This document shows, piece by piece, positions 17,820-28,191 of a stretch of DNA of 64,000 nt; the first letter of the stretch is position 1; every line of letters begins with the position of its first letter. Both the position numbers and the translations under genes were made by a program. This DNA comes from Gammaproteobacteria bacterium (GTDB lineage Bacteria; Pseudomonadota; Gammaproteobacteria; Pseudomonadales; JAUIET01). The notes under the pieces are model-generated. The model did no database searches, was not told where the DNA came from, and saw only the letters and a list, made by a program, of their open reading frames with translations. The stretch is from NCBI GenBank assembly GCA_030431775.1, contig JAUIHW010000012.1:24980-88979 (forward strand). Direction: 5' to 3'.

Positions 17820-17828
17820 TGCTACACT
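17820..17828 (+). promoter_or_regulatory. Candidate extended -10 promoter for waaA
   Basis: TG-C-TACACT lies 25 nt before the waaA ATG, giving a short leader that still contains the GGGGAG ribosome site. The same TGCTACACT element precedes hflK. Confidence 0.4.
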
Positions 17829-17852
17829 CGCGCCTGACTTGGGGAGACTGGC

Positions 17853-19124
17853 ATGCTGATAATTTATAGCCTGTGCCTGTATCTGGTAACGCCGTTGCTG
17901 GTCGGGTTTCTGTGGTTGCGCAGCTTGCGTGCCCCGGAATACCGCCAGCGTATCCTGGAGCGGTTTGGCATTCTTCCGCCGGGTTTGGACAGTGGCTATA
18001 TCTGGCTGCATTCGGTGTCGGTCGGGGAAACGGTTGCTGTGGCGCCACTGGCTCGGTTGCTTCAAAAGCGCTATCCCGGGAAGCGATTGTTGGTCACCAC
18101 GATGACCCCGACCGGCTCAGATCAGGTTCAGCGCAGCTTTTCAGGGACGGTGGACCATGTTTACGCACCCTATGACCTGCCAGGCAGCGTACGGCGCTTT
18201 CTGGACCGGACCCGGCCAAGTATTTGCATCATTATGGAAACCGAGCTGTGGCCTAATGTGCTCCAGCAGTGTGACCGGCGCGGCATACCGACGGTGCTGA
18301 TCAATGCGCGCCTGTCTGCTGGTTCGGCAGCCGGCTACGCCCGGGTTGCTGGCATCGCCAACTTGATGATGAGCAAATTGGATGCCGTTGCCGTTCAGCA
18401 TGCGAGCGACGGTCAGCGATTTGTCGATCTGGGTTTGGCGCCGGGAAAACTGCAAATCACTGGCAGTATCAAGTTCGATCACGACATAGCGCCCGAGGTG
18501 CGCGAGGCAACGACCCGCTTGCGTCATGAATGGCAGGGAGCAAGCAAACGGCCGGTCTGGATTGCCGCCAGCACTCATTTGGGCGAAGATGAAATCATTC
18601 TGCAGGCCCACCAGTTGTTGCTGGATCAGGGCCTGGCGGCTCTGCTGATACTGGTTCCCCGCCATCCTGAGCGTTTCGAGGATGTGTATCGACTGTGTGA
18701 TCAGGCGGGCATGCAGGTGTCACGGCGCAGTGCCAGGCAGCCGGTGGCGAGCGACACGCAGGTGGTGTTAGGTGACACCATGGGAGAGTTGGCTGCGTTG
18801 TACGGCGCTTGCGATATTGCCTTTGTCGGTGGAAGCCTGGTGCCAAGGGGAGGCCATAATCCGATAGAGCCGGCAGCATGGGGCCTGCCGGTACTCACCG
18901 GGCCACACATGTTCAATTTTCTGGACATCACCGAGCAGTTAAAGGAACGCGGCGGTTTGAAGGAGGTGCACAACGCGGAACAGATTGCAGCTGGCGTGCA
19001 GTCGATATTGACCGACTCGAAAGCCCACGCCGAGGCGGGTGCCGCCAATCACGCAGTGGTTGAGGAGAACCGCGGCGCGACCGAGCGCCAGCTTGCCATT
19101 ATCGACGGGTTTCTATCGGGGTAA
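17853..19124 (+). CDS. waaA: 3-deoxy-D-manno-octulosonic acid transferase
   Basis: GT30 enzyme that adds Kdo from CMP-Kdo to lipid IVA at the inner membrane. 423 residues, usual for WaaA. It begins with an N-terminal membrane helix (residues 1-20), then HSVSVGETVAVAPL, VTTMTPTGS, YAPYDLPGSVRRF and METELWPN, all family hallmarks. The C-terminal GGSLVPRGGHNPIEPAAWG is the CMP-Kdo-binding segment. A GGGGAG Shine-Dalgarno stands 8 nt before ATG. It is placed after the LPS core genes and converges with tolC. Confidence 0.95.
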   Translation: MLIIYSLCLYLVTPLLVGFLWLRSLRAPEYRQRILERFGILPPGLDSGYIWLHSVSVGETVAVAPLARLLQKRYPGKRLLVTTMTPTGSDQVQRSFSGTVDHVYAPYDLPGSVRRFLDRTRPSICIIMETELWPNVLQQCDRRGIPTVLINARLSAGSAAGYARVAGIANLMMSKLDAVAVQHASDGQRFVDLGLAPGKLQITGSIKFDHDIAPEVREATTRLRHEWQGASKRPVWIAASTHLGEDEIILQAHQLLLDQGLAALLILVPRHPERFEDVYRLCDQAGMQVSRRSARQPVASDTQVVLGDTMGELAALYGACDIAFVGGSLVPRGGHNPIEPAAWGLPVLTGPHMFNFLDITEQLKERGGLKEVHNAEQIAAGVQSILTDSKAHAEAGAANHAVVEENRGATERQLAIIDGFLSG

Positions 19125-19155
19125 AACCTGTAAAAGACCACATTTAGCGGTTCTG

Positions 19156-20586
19156 TTAGCCAGGAGTCAGGCTTGCTGTTGGCGCAGGCGGCTGCTCCAG
19201 CCACTTATTCAATTCGTAGATGTCCTGCGGGCTGAGTATTCCGGCCTGCTGCTTCAGGCGCATGCTATTGATGACATAATCATAGCGCGCATTGGCATAG
19301 TCACGCAGTGCCCGGAACAGGAAGCGCTGTGAGTCGAGAACATCAACAACATTTCGAGTACCCACTTCGTAACCGGCCTGGGTGGCCTCCAGGGCGCTTT
19401 CAGCTGAGGTAATTGACTGGCGGCGCGCATTGACTTTGCCAACATCGGTCAGCACGGACAAGTGCAGTGAACGAGTGCTTTGAATGGTATTGCGCTGGGT
19501 GGCAATATGGTTTTCTCGAGACTGAATATGCTCCTGAGCAGCCTGACGCCGCGCCGCGCTTATACCGCCGCCGGCGAATAGAGGCACGGACAGGTTAATG
19601 GCAACGGTGTTGGACTCGGAATCGCGAGACGGATCGGAAATCAAAGTGTCACCTCTTACCAAGCCGTCGGTTTCAGCATCCTGGTAAGTGTAGCTGCCGG
19701 TCAGCTTCGGCAGATGTTCAGCGCGTTTGGCCCGCGAATTTTCCAGCGCGGCTTGTTCGGACAACTGCGCGGCCTTAAGCTGGTAATTATTCGCCAGAGC
19801 AAAGTCCACCCATTCGGCGCGAGATGCCGGGTCTGGTTCCTGCACTGGAAACTCCGAGCTTAGCAGCCACAGGTTGGAATGAGACTGCCCGGTCAATACC
19901 GACAGTGCCTCGTAGGCCACGCCCAACTGGCCTTCGGCCTCCAAGCGGGTAACCCGGGCCAGGTCGTAGGCCGCACGCGATTCATGGACATCGGTAATTG
20001 CAATGAGCCCAACCTCAAAACGTTGCTCGGTTTGCTCTAACTGGCGTTGCAGGGCTTTCTCTTCAGCAATAGTCGTCTCCAGGTTGTCCTTGGCACGCAA
20101 AACATTGAAATACGCTTCCGCTACGCGAACAATGAGTTCCTGCTGGTCGAATGCAAATTGCGCCTCGGCCACCCGTGAGAGTTTCTTGCTTTGTTTGAAA
20201 GAAAACCAGGCTGGCAGGTTGAACAGGTTTTGCTGCAGGTCAATGGTCAGCGTGTCTGTGTCGGTTTCCTCTGAACTTGTCGCGGGGGAGACGGTAAATC
20301 CCTGGGAGATGTCATTGGGATCAATAGGTATAAAAGACTGTGATTCTGTATCCGTATCGTTATCCCGGTAGTTATAGCTTGCTGACACCTGTGGCAGAAG
20401 GGCGGCACGGCCCAGGTTGCCTGCTTCGCTGCCCGCTTTGAAGCTGGCCTCGGCGGCTTTTAGTACCGGGTCATTTTGCAAGGCAAGTTCATAAATTCCA
20501 GCCAGGGTGTCGTTTGCCAACACGCCCGAGCTGCCAAACCACAGGCTTGCAAACAGCGGCAGGGAAATTGAACGGAGAATAGACAT
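19156..20586 (-). CDS. tolC: TolC-family outer membrane efflux/secretion channel
   Basis: Trimeric outer-membrane channel with a long periplasmic helical barrel, shared by type I secretion and drug-efflux pumps. 476 residues. N-terminal signal peptide ends near SSGVLAND. Two repeated OEP domains follow: the first with YELALQNDPVLKAAEASF, the second with ALANNYQLKAAQLSEQAA. VGTRNVVDVLDSQRFLFRA near the C-terminus is very typical of TolC. It diverges from yqiB, as tolC diverges from the nudF-parE run in E. coli. No pump genes are adjacent, consistent with a shared TolC. Confidence 0.93.
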   Translation of the reverse strand: MSILRSISLPLFASLWFGSSGVLANDTLAGIYELALQNDPVLKAAEASFKAGSEAGNLGRAALLPQVSASYNYRDNDTDTESQSFIPIDPNDISQGFTVSPATSSEETDTDTLTIDLQQNLFNLPAWFSFKQSKKLSRVAEAQFAFDQQELIVRVAEAYFNVLRAKDNLETTIAEEKALQRQLEQTEQRFEVGLIAITDVHESRAAYDLARVTRLEAEGQLGVAYEALSVLTGQSHSNLWLLSSEFPVQEPDPASRAEWVDFALANNYQLKAAQLSEQAALENSRAKRAEHLPKLTGSYTYQDAETDGLVRGDTLISDPSRDSESNTVAINLSVPLFAGGGISAARRQAAQEHIQSRENHIATQRNTIQSTRSLHLSVLTDVGKVNARRQSITSAESALEATQAGYEVGTRNVVDVLDSQRFLFRALRDYANARYDYVINSMRLKQQAGILSPQDIYELNKWLEQPPAPTASLTPG

Positions 20587-20599
20587 TCTAAGAAACCCG

Positions 20600-20608
20600 A
20601 GTATAGCA
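20600..20608 (-). promoter_or_regulatory. Candidate extended -10 promoter for tolC
   Basis: On the minus strand TG-C-TATACT (perfect -10 with extended TG) lies only about 13 nt before the tolC ATG, so the transcript would be almost leaderless. No Shine-Dalgarno is visible before this ATG. Either tolC is leaderless from this promoter or another one is used. Confidence 0.35.
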
Positions 20609-20758
20609 AACTAGTAGTTTAGCAGAATGGCTTATCGGGACGGGTAAATAGTACGCTGCGCTGCTTGGTGTCGGTACTGTAGTCGACGGCAAGCCGGAAT
20701 CGGCATAGACTGGTAACAGGGATTTGAATTCTGTACCAGGCACTGGAGTACGTTCAGC

Positions 20759-21211
20759 TTGCGAACACGTAATAAACAATACCGCATCGACTTGCCAGGT
20801 TTGCACAGTGTCTGCGAGCGTAACTATTTTCGTCTCATGCAACTGATTGCCGACTGGCCGAGCTTTGAACTGTTGGAGCTGGCCATCGATGCGCCCGGCA
20901 GCCGCAGTGTGCGGATGCGTGTGGTGTTGGAAGAGCGCAATCCTTATACAAGTACAATTATGCTGCATCAGCAGGATGTATTATTGCCATGGGCCGATGG
21001 CCCACAGATGTCAGTTCGCGTTTATCATGACGCTCGATTGGCAGAAGTTATCAGTTGGAACCGGCATCGCCTGTTGAAACCCAGATACCGGTATCCCAAC
21101 CCTGATATGTATCTGCCAGACGAAAAAGAGCAGCTCAACCGCTATCTTGGTGAATGCCTGGGACAATGTTTGCGCTATGGCCGTAGCCTTGAGCCAGTGA
21201 TCACTGGCTGA
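20759..21211 (+). CDS. yqiB: DUF1249 family protein YqiB
   Basis: 150-residue protein of unknown function, conserved before cpdA in gammaproteobacteria. Recognised by the N-terminal YRIDLPGLHSVCERNYFRL, the RYRYPNPDMYLPDEKEQLN stretch and position. The only in-frame start after an upstream stop is TTG at 20759, with GGAG 10 nt earlier. In E. coli and Pseudomonas nudF/aspP precedes it; here the 172-nt gap to tolC is too short to hold that gene. It is the first gene of the yqiB-cpdA-yqiA-parE-parC run. Confidence 0.85.
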   Translation: MRTRNKQYRIDLPGLHSVCERNYFRLMQLIADWPSFELLELAIDAPGSRSVRMRVVLEERNPYTSTIMLHQQDVLLPWADGPQMSVRVYHDARLAEVISWNRHRLLKPRYRYPNPDMYLPDEKEQLNRYLGECLGQCLRYGRSLEPVITG

Positions 21212-21295
21212 TACGCCAACAGCTGCCAAAGCAGGCGCAGTCGAGCACCGCGTTCGCCGCCAAACGATAACCGCAGCATTAGCCTGGACTGAACA

Positions 21296-22114
21296 TTGCA
21301 TATCACCATCGATCACGGTCAGCGACCGATTCGTATCGTGCAACTCACTGATAGCCATCTGGGCGAGCAGGAGAACGCGACATTGCTTGGGATGAACACC
21401 GAGCAAAGTCTGGCCTACGTCATTGACATGCTGGTTGAGCGCAGTGAAGAATTTGACCTGATTCTGGCCACCGGCGACATTGCCCTGAATGGTGCGCCGG
21501 AGGCTTATCGGCGGTTTCAGGAGAAGTTATCGCGCTTCCAGCAACCCAAAGTGTGGCTCGCAGGAAACCACGATGACTCCAGTGCAATGCGTGACGTCAT
21601 TGGGTATGGCGCGGAAATGTCGCGCACGGTGCAGCTCGGAAGCTGGCAGCTTATATTGCTGGATTCCGTAGTGGCCGGAGAAGTGGGCGGGCATCTGGCG
21701 CAGTCCGAACTGAATTTCCTTCGCCACTGCCTGGCAGGGCATCCAGACCGGCCAGCGCTGATTGCCTTACATCATCACCCCATGGCGATCGGCTGTGACT
21801 GGCTGGACGAGCAGCAAGTCGATAATGCCGATGAACTACTTGCTATTGTTCATGAATACGACAATGTCAAAGCCGTGTGCTGGGGTCATGTCCACCAGGA
21901 CTTTTACCGCTGCCACAATGATGTGCACTACATGTCCGCACCGTCGACTTGTGTACAGTTTGCACCTAATAGCCCGGAGTTCAAGCTGGACTCGGCCTTG
22001 CCCGGTGTGCGCTGGCTCGAGCTGCAGCCCGATGGCCATCTGGCAACCGAAATCTGGAGGCTGACCGGCGTTCACCTGGCGGTTAACCTGGAATCCACTG
22101 GCTATCAACAGTGA
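21296..22114 (+). CDS. cpdA: 3',5'-cyclic AMP phosphodiesterase CpdA
   Basis: Dinuclear metallophosphoesterase that hydrolyses cAMP and so tunes CRP/Vfr signalling. 272 residues, as in E. coli CpdA (275). All metal-site motifs are present in order: TDSHL, GDIALNG, GNHDD, HHHP and GHVHQD. A stop codon lies two codons upstream, so the TTG at 21296 is the only possible start consistent with the conserved IRIVQLTDSHL beginning. It is preceded by yqiB (84-nt gap) and followed by yqiA (12-nt gap). Confidence 0.93.
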   Translation: MHITIDHGQRPIRIVQLTDSHLGEQENATLLGMNTEQSLAYVIDMLVERSEEFDLILATGDIALNGAPEAYRRFQEKLSRFQQPKVWLAGNHDDSSAMRDVIGYGAEMSRTVQLGSWQLILLDSVVAGEVGGHLAQSELNFLRHCLAGHPDRPALIALHHHPMAIGCDWLDEQQVDNADELLAIVHEYDNVKAVCWGHVHQDFYRCHNDVHYMSAPSTCVQFAPNSPEFKLDSALPGVRWLELQPDGHLATEIWRLTGVHLAVNLESTGYQQ

Positions 22115-22126
22115 GCGTTTCCTGTA

Positions 22127-22705
22127 TTGGCCCCCCTGTTACTGTATATACACGGCTTTCTTAGTTCGCCCGGTTCATTCAAGGCCAGGCAGACCGCCGC
22201 TTACCTGCAGGAAAACCACTCGCACATAGAGCTGAAAGTGCCGCAGGTACCCGTGCAGCCGCGACAGGCCATAGCCTTGTTGGAAAGTCTTGTTGCGCTC
22301 CGTTCGGAGCGACCGGTGGGATTGATTGGCAGCTCCTTGGGGGGCTACTACGCATTGAATCTTGCAGTCCGTTTCGATTTACCAGCTGTACTTGTGAACC
22401 CCGCTGTGAGCGCCCATCTTGATTTGGCGAAACATCAGGGCGAGCACGTGCATCCGTATACTGGTGAGCAATTCGAAGTGGGTGAGGAACAGCTTGCGGC
22501 GTTGGCCGAGTTGCATGTGCAGCCGCAAGCGAATGAATACCAGAAAATTCTGTTGCTGGTGCAAACCGGTGATGAAACACTGGACTATCAGAAGGCCTGT
22601 GCGCAGCTTTCTAAGGCACGCCGCATCATCGAGTATGGCGGCGACCACAGTTTTACACACTTTGAGCGTTGGCTGCCGGAAATTATCCGGTTCCTTCGTC
22701 TCTAG
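22127..22705 (+). CDS. yqiA: YqiA-family alpha/beta-hydrolase esterase
   Basis: Small esterase of 192 residues. The N-terminal LLLYIHGFLSSPGSFKA holds the oxyanion region, GSSLGGYYAL holds the nucleophilic Ser (about residue 69), and GGDHSFTHFERWLPEI near the end holds the catalytic His. A stop lies in frame 4 codons upstream, leaving TTG 22127 as the start. It is the third TTG-initiated gene in a row, followed 39 nt later by parE. The natural substrate of YqiA is not established. Confidence 0.9.
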   Translation: MAPLLLYIHGFLSSPGSFKARQTAAYLQENHSHIELKVPQVPVQPRQAIALLESLVALRSERPVGLIGSSLGGYYALNLAVRFDLPAVLVNPAVSAHLDLAKHQGEHVHPYTGEQFEVGEEQLAALAELHVQPQANEYQKILLLVQTGDETLDYQKACAQLSKARRIIEYGGDHSFTHFERWLPEIIRFLRL

Positions 22706-22744
22706 GTAAACTCCCACTGCAGGAGAACAGGTAAGCATTAGACA

Positions 22745-24631
22745 ATGGCAGCATATACTGCAGAATCCATCGAAGTTTTGACCGGTCTTGAGCCGGTTCG
22801 CAAACGACCGGGCATGTATACGGACACCAGCCGGCCCAATCATCTGGCACAAGAAGTTATCGATAACAGTGTTGATGAGGCGCTGGCCGGGCATGCCCAA
22901 TCGATCTCGGTTGTACTGCGCAAAGATGGCTGGTTGGAGGTCAGCGATGATGGCCGTGGTATGCCGGTGGATATTCACCCGGAAGAAGGCGTGCCCGGAG
23001 TCATCCTGATTCTTACCCGCCTGCACGCCGGGGGCAAGTTCAACAACGACAACTACCAGTTTTCAGGTGGTCTGCACGGCGTTGGCGTGTCAGTAGTCAA
23101 TGCTTTGTCAAAACACCTGGAAGTGGAAATCAAGCGCGACGGAAAGGTGTACCAGTGTTCATTTGTCGATGGTGAGTGCGTATCTGAACTACAAGTAAGC
23201 GGCAGTGTCGGTAAGCGCAATACTGGCACACGGGTCAGCTTTTTGCCGGACCCAGAGTTTTTTGATTCGGCCAAGTTCTCTGTGCCCCGTCTGATTCACG
23301 TACTGCGCGCCAAGGCGGTCCTGTGCCCTGGCCTGAAAATCAGTTTCCTGGATGAGAAAAGCGCCGAACAACACGATTGGTATTATGAAGACGGGCTTAC
23401 CGATTACCTGGCGAATGCAACCCGCGGCTTTACAGTCGTTCCGCAAGCACCGTTTGTCGGCAGCTTCAGCGGCAATAGCGAAGCCGTAGACTGGGCCGTT
23501 CAATGGCTGCCGGAAGGAGGTGAGCTGGTCACCGAAAGCTACGTCAACCTGATACCCACCAACCAGGGCGGCACCCATGTTAATGGGCTGCGCAGCGGTT
23601 TGATAGATGCGCTGCGCGAATACTGCGATCTGCGTAGCTTGCTGCCGCGTGGCGTCAAGCTGACGGCGGACGATCTGTGGGATAAATGCAGCTATGTATT
23701 GTCCGCCAAATTACGTGATCCACAGTTTTCCGGGCAGACCAAGGAGCGCTTGTCATCGCGGGAATGCGCCGCCTTTGTGTCGCAAGTGTCCAAGGATGCT
23801 TTCAGCCTGTGGCTCAATCAGCACACCGAAGAGGCTGATACACTGGCGCAATTCGCTATCGCCAATGCCCAATCCCGCTTGCGCAACAGCAAAAAAGTGG
23901 CGCGTAAAAAAGTCACTTCCGGGCCGGCCCTGCCCGGCAAGCTCTCCGACTGCTCCAGTCAGGATCCGGATCGAACCGAGCTGTTCCTGGTAGAAGGTGA
24001 TTCAGCCGGCGGCTCGGCCAAGCAGGCACGCGATCGGGAGTTTCAGGCAATCATGCCGTTGCGCGGAAAAATCTTGAACTCCTGGGAAGTGGATGCAACA
24101 GAAATTCTGGCCTCCCAGGAAATTCACAATATTTCGATTGCGTTGGGCATTGAGCCGGGTTCGCAGGACCTCAAGCAACTGCGCTATGGCAAGGTATGCA
24201 TTCTGGCCGATGCTGATTCCGACGGCCTGCACATTGCAACTTTATTATGTGCGCTGTTTGTACGCCATTTTCGTGCCTTGGTGGACGCCGGGCATGTCTA
24301 TGTTGCCATGCCGCCGCTGTTTCGAATAGACATTGGGCACGATGTTTACTACGCACTGGATGACAAAGAGCGCGACGGAATTCTCGACACCATCACAGCC
24401 GAAAAGAAAAAAGGCAAAGTGGTAGTACAGCGTTTTAAAGGGCTGGGGGAAATGAACCCTCTGCAGTTACGTGAAACAACCATGGACCCGGACACCCGTC
24501 GCCTGGTCCGCCTTACGGTAAGCGGGGGTGATGGTACTGAGAAAATGCTGGATATGCTGCTTGCCAAAAAGCGCGCTGGTGATCGAAAAAACTGGCTGGA
24601 AAAGAAAGGTAACCTGGCTGAAGTACAATGA
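22745..24631 (+). CDS. parE: DNA topoisomerase IV subunit B
   Basis: ATPase subunit of topoisomerase IV, which separates linked daughter chromosomes. 628 residues (E. coli 630). GHKL ATPase motifs: [23 protein letters not shown]. The TOPRIM domain has LVEGDSAGG (about residue 415) and DADSDGLHI. The C-terminal FKGLGEMNP is standard. LNSWEVD at the quinolone region differs only by Ser for Thr from E. coli. ATG 22745; the stop overlaps the parC start by 4 nt, ensuring equal subunit synthesis. Confidence 0.97.
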   Translation: MAAYTAESIEVLTGLEPVRKRPGMYTDTSRPNHLAQEVIDNSVDEALAGHAQSISVVLRKDGWLEVSDDGRGMPVDIHPEEGVPGVILILTRLHAGGKFNNDNYQFSGGLHGVGVSVVNALSKHLEVEIKRDGKVYQCSFVDGECVSELQVSGSVGKRNTGTRVSFLPDPEFFDSAKFSVPRLIHVLRAKAVLCPGLKISFLDEKSAEQHDWYYEDGLTDYLANATRGFTVVPQAPFVGSFSGNSEAVDWAVQWLPEGGELVTESYVNLIPTNQGGTHVNGLRSGLIDALREYCDLRSLLPRGVKLTADDLWDKCSYVLSAKLRDPQFSGQTKERLSSRECAAFVSQVSKDAFSLWLNQHTEEADTLAQFAIANAQSRLRNSKKVARKKVTSGPALPGKLSDCSSQDPDRTELFLVEGDSAGGSAKQARDREFQAIMPLRGKILNSWEVDATEILASQEIHNISIALGIEPGSQDLKQLRYGKVCILADADSDGLHIATLLCALFVRHFRALVDAGHVYVAMPPLFRIDIGHDVYYALDDKERDGILDTITAEKKKGKVVVQRFKGLGEMNPLQLRETTMDPDTRRLVRLTVSGGDGTEKMLDMLLAKKRAGDRKNWLEKKGNLAEVQ

Positions 24632-26865
24632 CAGATTCCATACCTGCTGAAGAACTTTCGCTCAAAGACTATACCGAGAAAGCCTATCTGGATTACTCGA
24701 TGTACGTCATTCTGGACCGGGCACTGCCGCATATAGGCGATGGCCTGAAGCCAGTGCAACGACGTATCATTTATGCGATGTCCGAGCTTGGCCTCAAAGC
24801 CTCGGCCAAATACAAAAAATCAGCCCGGACCGTGGGGGATGTGATCGGTAAATTTCATCCGCACGGTGATTCGGCCAGTTATGAAGCCATGGTGTTAATG
24901 GCCCAGCCCTTCACCTATCGTTACCCGTTGATCGACGGTCAGGGAAATTGGGGGTCGCAGGATGACCCGAAATCGTTTGCCGCAATGCGCTATACAGAAT
25001 CCCGGCTCGCGCCCTTTGCCGAGCTACTGCTTGGTGAGTTGGGACAGGGCACGGCCGACTGGGTGGCTAACTTTGACGGCACTCTGGAGGAGCCAGCGAT
25101 TCTGCCTGCCCAGGTTCCGCACATACTGCTGAATGGAGTCACCGGTATCGCTGTTGGTATGGCAACTGACATACCACCGCACAACCTCAACGAGGTGATA
25201 TCTGCCTGTATTCATCTGTTAGATTCGCCCAAGGCGACATTAACCCAGCTTTGCGAGCACATCCAGGGGCCTGATTTTCCAACCGAAGCGGAAATCATTA
25301 CGCCCCGTGATGAAATCCTGCAAATGTATGAAACCGGTAAGGGCAGCCTTAAAATGCGGGCGGTGTATCAACAGGAAAACGGCGATATTATTGTAACTGC
25401 GCTGCCTCACCAGGCCTCCGGTGCACGAATTTTAGAGCAGATGGGCCAGCAAATTCAGGCCAAGAAACTGCCAATGGTTGCCGATCTGCGCGATGAGTCT
25501 GACCATGAGAACCCAACCCGGCTGGTGATCACTCCGCGTTCTAATCGGGTGGACATCGAGGCCTTGATGGCGCATCTGTTTGCGACTACCGACCTTGAGA
25601 AAAACTACCGCATTAATCTGAACATGATCGGCCTGGATGGCCGCCCCGCGGTCAGAAACCTGCGTGAGATTCTGCAGGACTGGTTACGCTTTCGTACTGA
25701 AACCGTTACCCGGCGGCTACAGCATCGACTGGAAAAAATTCTCAAGCGTCTGCATATCCTGGAAGGGTTGCTGATCGCCTTTTTGAACATCGATGAAGTC
25801 ATCCATGTGATCCGCACTGAGGACAAGCCTAAGCCAGCGCTGATGGAGCGCTTCGGTATTACCGATATTCAGGCAGAGGCCATTCTGGAATTGAAGTTAC
25901 GCCAGTTGGCCAAACTTGAAGAAATCAAAATCAAGGGCGAGCAGGATGAGCTCAGCTCTGAGCGTGCGTCAATAGAGAAAATTCTTGGCTCCAAGGCGCG
26001 CATGAAAACTCTAATCAAAAAAGAGCTGTTGGCAGTGGCCGAGGAATATGGCGACGCGCGTCGTTCGCCGCTGCAGGTCAGGGGGGAAGCGAAGGCGTTT
26101 TCTGAATCTGAACTGCTGACAACAGAGCCGATTACCGTGGTGGTATCGGAAAAAGGTTGGATAAGGGCAGCCAAAGGCCATGAAATCGATGCGCGCAGCC
26201 TGAGTTACAAGTCCGGTGATCAGTTCTTGTTTGCCGTTCGTGGTCGCAGCAACCAGCCGTTCATTACGCTGGATTCCACCGGCAGGGTCTACAATATTGC
26301 CGCACACACCTTACCGTCGGCCCGAGGCATGGGTGAGCCGTTGACCGGAAAGATTAATCCGCCGTCTGGCGCCAGCTTTGCCGGCGGCATGATGGGTGAG
26401 GGTGAAGACCGTTATGTTCTCGCGTCCGATGCCGGTTATGGCTTTGTGGTAAAACTGGCCGACCTTGCCACCAAAAACCGTTCGGGAAAGGCGGCGTTAA
26501 GCCTGCCCAAGGGCGCTCGGGCGCTGATGCCTGCCCGAATCAGCTCGCTGCAGGAAGACCTGCTGGTGGCGATCAGCAACGAGGGCCGCATGCTGGCCTT
26601 TCCTGTGGAACAGCTGCCACAGCTGTCGCGCGGTAAGGGCAATAAGATTCTGTCCATTCCATCTGCACGAGTAAAAAGTCGGGAGGAATTTGTGGTCGCA
26701 TTGGCGGTGGTCGCGCCCGGCGGCAAGCTGGTTGTGCACGCGGGTAAACGTCACCACAGCCTGAAGTGGGCTGATCTGGAGCATTACCAGGGTGAAAGAG
26801 GCCGCCGCGGAAACAAGCTGCCGCGCGGCTTTCAGAAGGTCGATTTTGTGGAAGTGCAGGAATAA
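24628..26865 (+). CDS. parC: DNA topoisomerase IV subunit A
   Basis: DNA-breaking subunit of topoisomerase IV, 745 residues (E. coli 752). The catalytic tyrosine is Y122 in AMRYTESR. The quinolone-determining segment [11 protein letters not shown] carries Ser82 and Glu86, matching wild-type S80 and E84 of E. coli, so no resistance change is seen here. The C-terminal part (about residues 500-745) holds the beta-pinwheel DNA-binding blades. The start overlaps the parE stop by 4 nt. It converges with the ytjB-like gene. Confidence 0.97.
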   Translation: MTDSIPAEELSLKDYTEKAYLDYSMYVILDRALPHIGDGLKPVQRRIIYAMSELGLKASAKYKKSARTVGDVIGKFHPHGDSASYEAMVLMAQPFTYRYPLIDGQGNWGSQDDPKSFAAMRYTESRLAPFAELLLGELGQGTADWVANFDGTLEEPAILPAQVPHILLNGVTGIAVGMATDIPPHNLNEVISACIHLLDSPKATLTQLCEHIQGPDFPTEAEIITPRDEILQMYETGKGSLKMRAVYQQENGDIIVTALPHQASGARILEQMGQQIQAKKLPMVADLRDESDHENPTRLVITPRSNRVDIEALMAHLFATTDLEKNYRINLNMIGLDGRPAVRNLREILQDWLRFRTETVTRRLQHRLEKILKRLHILEGLLIAFLNIDEVIHVIRTEDKPKPALMERFGITDIQAEAILELKLRQLAKLEEIKIKGEQDELSSERASIEKILGSKARMKTLIKKELLAVAEEYGDARRSPLQVRGEAKAFSESELLTTEPITVVVSEKGWIRAAKGHEIDARSLSYKSGDQFLFAVRGRSNQPFITLDSTGRVYNIAAHTLPSARGMGEPLTGKINPPSGASFAGGMMGEGEDRYVLASDAGYGFVVKLADLATKNRSGKAALSLPKGARALMPARISSLQEDLLVAISNEGRMLAFPVEQLPQLSRGKGNKILSIPSARVKSREEFVVALAVVAPGGKLVVHAGKRHHSLKWADLEHYQGERGRRGNKLPRGFQKVDFVEVQE

Positions 26866-26919
26866 AGCAGGGAGCACAAACCGAAAAAGCTGTGTGTCTC
26901 TAGTGCGAGTTCCCGGCGT

Positions 26920-28098
26920 TTAAGCGGCTTTGTGGGCGCCAACGTTGTTGCTGATACTGCTGACTTTGCGGTCGATGTCCTGCAGAACTTCGGGTTCAAG
27001 TCCCTGCAACTCGTAAAAGCCGTTTTCGTCCTGGCTGCCAACACGAACTTCGGCACATTCCGGGTGGGCAACAATGCTGTGACTGAGGTGTACTGTACCG
27101 GCTGCCTTGCCAGCGCAGGCACGCCAGGCCTGGCGATGGGCGTCCTGGGCGTACAGCTCGCGCAACAGGCGGGCGTCACTTTGCAAGGGTGCGCTGAGAT
27201 GAGCGCCAATTCGGGCCTCAAACACCGGTTCACTGCGCGCGCTTCGAAGTCGGTTGGCCGAGTTCAGAGTTTTCATCAAGGCGTAGGCACAGCAACAGGT
27301 GTGTTGCACTAGCTGCCCCTGGTCTTCATTGCGCAGCGCAAGCGTAAACCCGGTCTCGCCCACGCGAATGTGGGCTGAATACAAATTGGCGACCTGCTCC
27401 AGCCAATGCTCGAAAGTAGTCAGGTATTCATACAGAGTGTCTTCCGACAATTGCCGGCGCATTAGAGGCAGTTGCAACAGCTCCACCGCAATAATGCCGT
27501 ACTCGCCCTGCGGCTCAGGCAGCTCCTGGTAGCTGGTGTTGAATTGCTTGTCCATCAGGCTGGGCGTGGGACGGGCTTCTTCGACCACTTCCGGCCGCCG
27601 AACAGCACGTGCCAGGGCCAGTAAACTCAGTACGCCCATTACTGTGCCCATAATCGAGAGTAGACCGGCGTTCAGCCAGCCGGCCTCAGTGGGCAGCAGC
27701 GTTACCCGAGCGTAGCCCAGCAAGCGGCGTTGCATACTGACTTCACGGCGTACTGCAATGCCCTGATCGGCCATGCTGGGTTTGCCGGCCTGGGCCAGCA
27801 GCTGGTTGCGCATATTATAAAAAGCCGCATGAGCAACCGATTGGTGCTGCACCGTTTTCTGGGCCAGGGCCTGCAGTGCAAGTCGGTTATCACTGACCAC
27901 CAGTGGGGCCGCGGCATCTGCCAGCTGATGCCCCACCAGATCAGAGAAAGGCGCGCTGAGAGCGGTCTGTTCGCGCTGGTACTGCCAGGCGGCGCCGGCA
28001 CTCAGCACAATGGCCAGGGCGAGTAAACAGGCGCCGCCAATGAACCAGATTGATCGGCCGCGGTTCTGGTCGCGGTGCAGGGGATCAGTTTGACTCAT
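26920..28098 (-). CDS. YtjB/AhpA-like membrane protein
   Basis: 392-residue protein with two membrane helices (about residues 18-38 and 145-165) flanking a periplasmic domain of about 105 residues, and a long cytoplasmic C-terminal part. This layout, and a position directly divergent from serB, match the SMP/YtjB (E. coli) and AhpA (Pseudomonas) family. The frame extends to 28215, but ATG 28098 (MSQTDPLHRDQ) gives the family-like N-terminus and leaves room for the serB promoter. The function is unknown; the cytoplasmic part (YGIIAVELLQLPLMRRQLS) faintly recalls cyclase-like or PAS-type folds, without a readable active site. Confidence 0.72.
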   Translation of the reverse strand: MSQTDPLHRDQNRGRSIWFIGGACLLALAIVLSAGAAWQYQREQTALSAPFSDLVGHQLADAAAPLVVSDNRLALQALAQKTVQHQSVAHAAFYNMRNQLLAQAGKPSMADQGIAVRREVSMQRRLLGYARVTLLPTEAGWLNAGLLSIMGTVMGVLSLLALARAVRRPEVVEEARPTPSLMDKQFNTSYQELPEPQGEYGIIAVELLQLPLMRRQLSEDTLYEYLTTFEHWLEQVANLYSAHIRVGETGFTLALRNEDQGQLVQHTCCCAYALMKTLNSANRLRSARSEPVFEARIGAHLSAPLQSDARLLRELYAQDAHRQAWRACAGKAAGTVHLSHSIVAHPECAEVRVGSQDENGFYELQGLEPEVLQDIDRKVSSISNNVGAHKAA

Positions 28099-28191
28099 TA
28101 TTGTTGCAACTGCAGCTCTGGAGATCAGGAAAGTATAGAATGCTTGCCCTGAGGTGGAACAGGAAAAAGCAGTTGCTGAGGCTGTGAAAAG

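Noticed and set aside
22379..23026. 215-codon minus-strand open frame opposite yqiA/parE
   Set aside because: Shadow of two well-supported genes; its translation has no family features.
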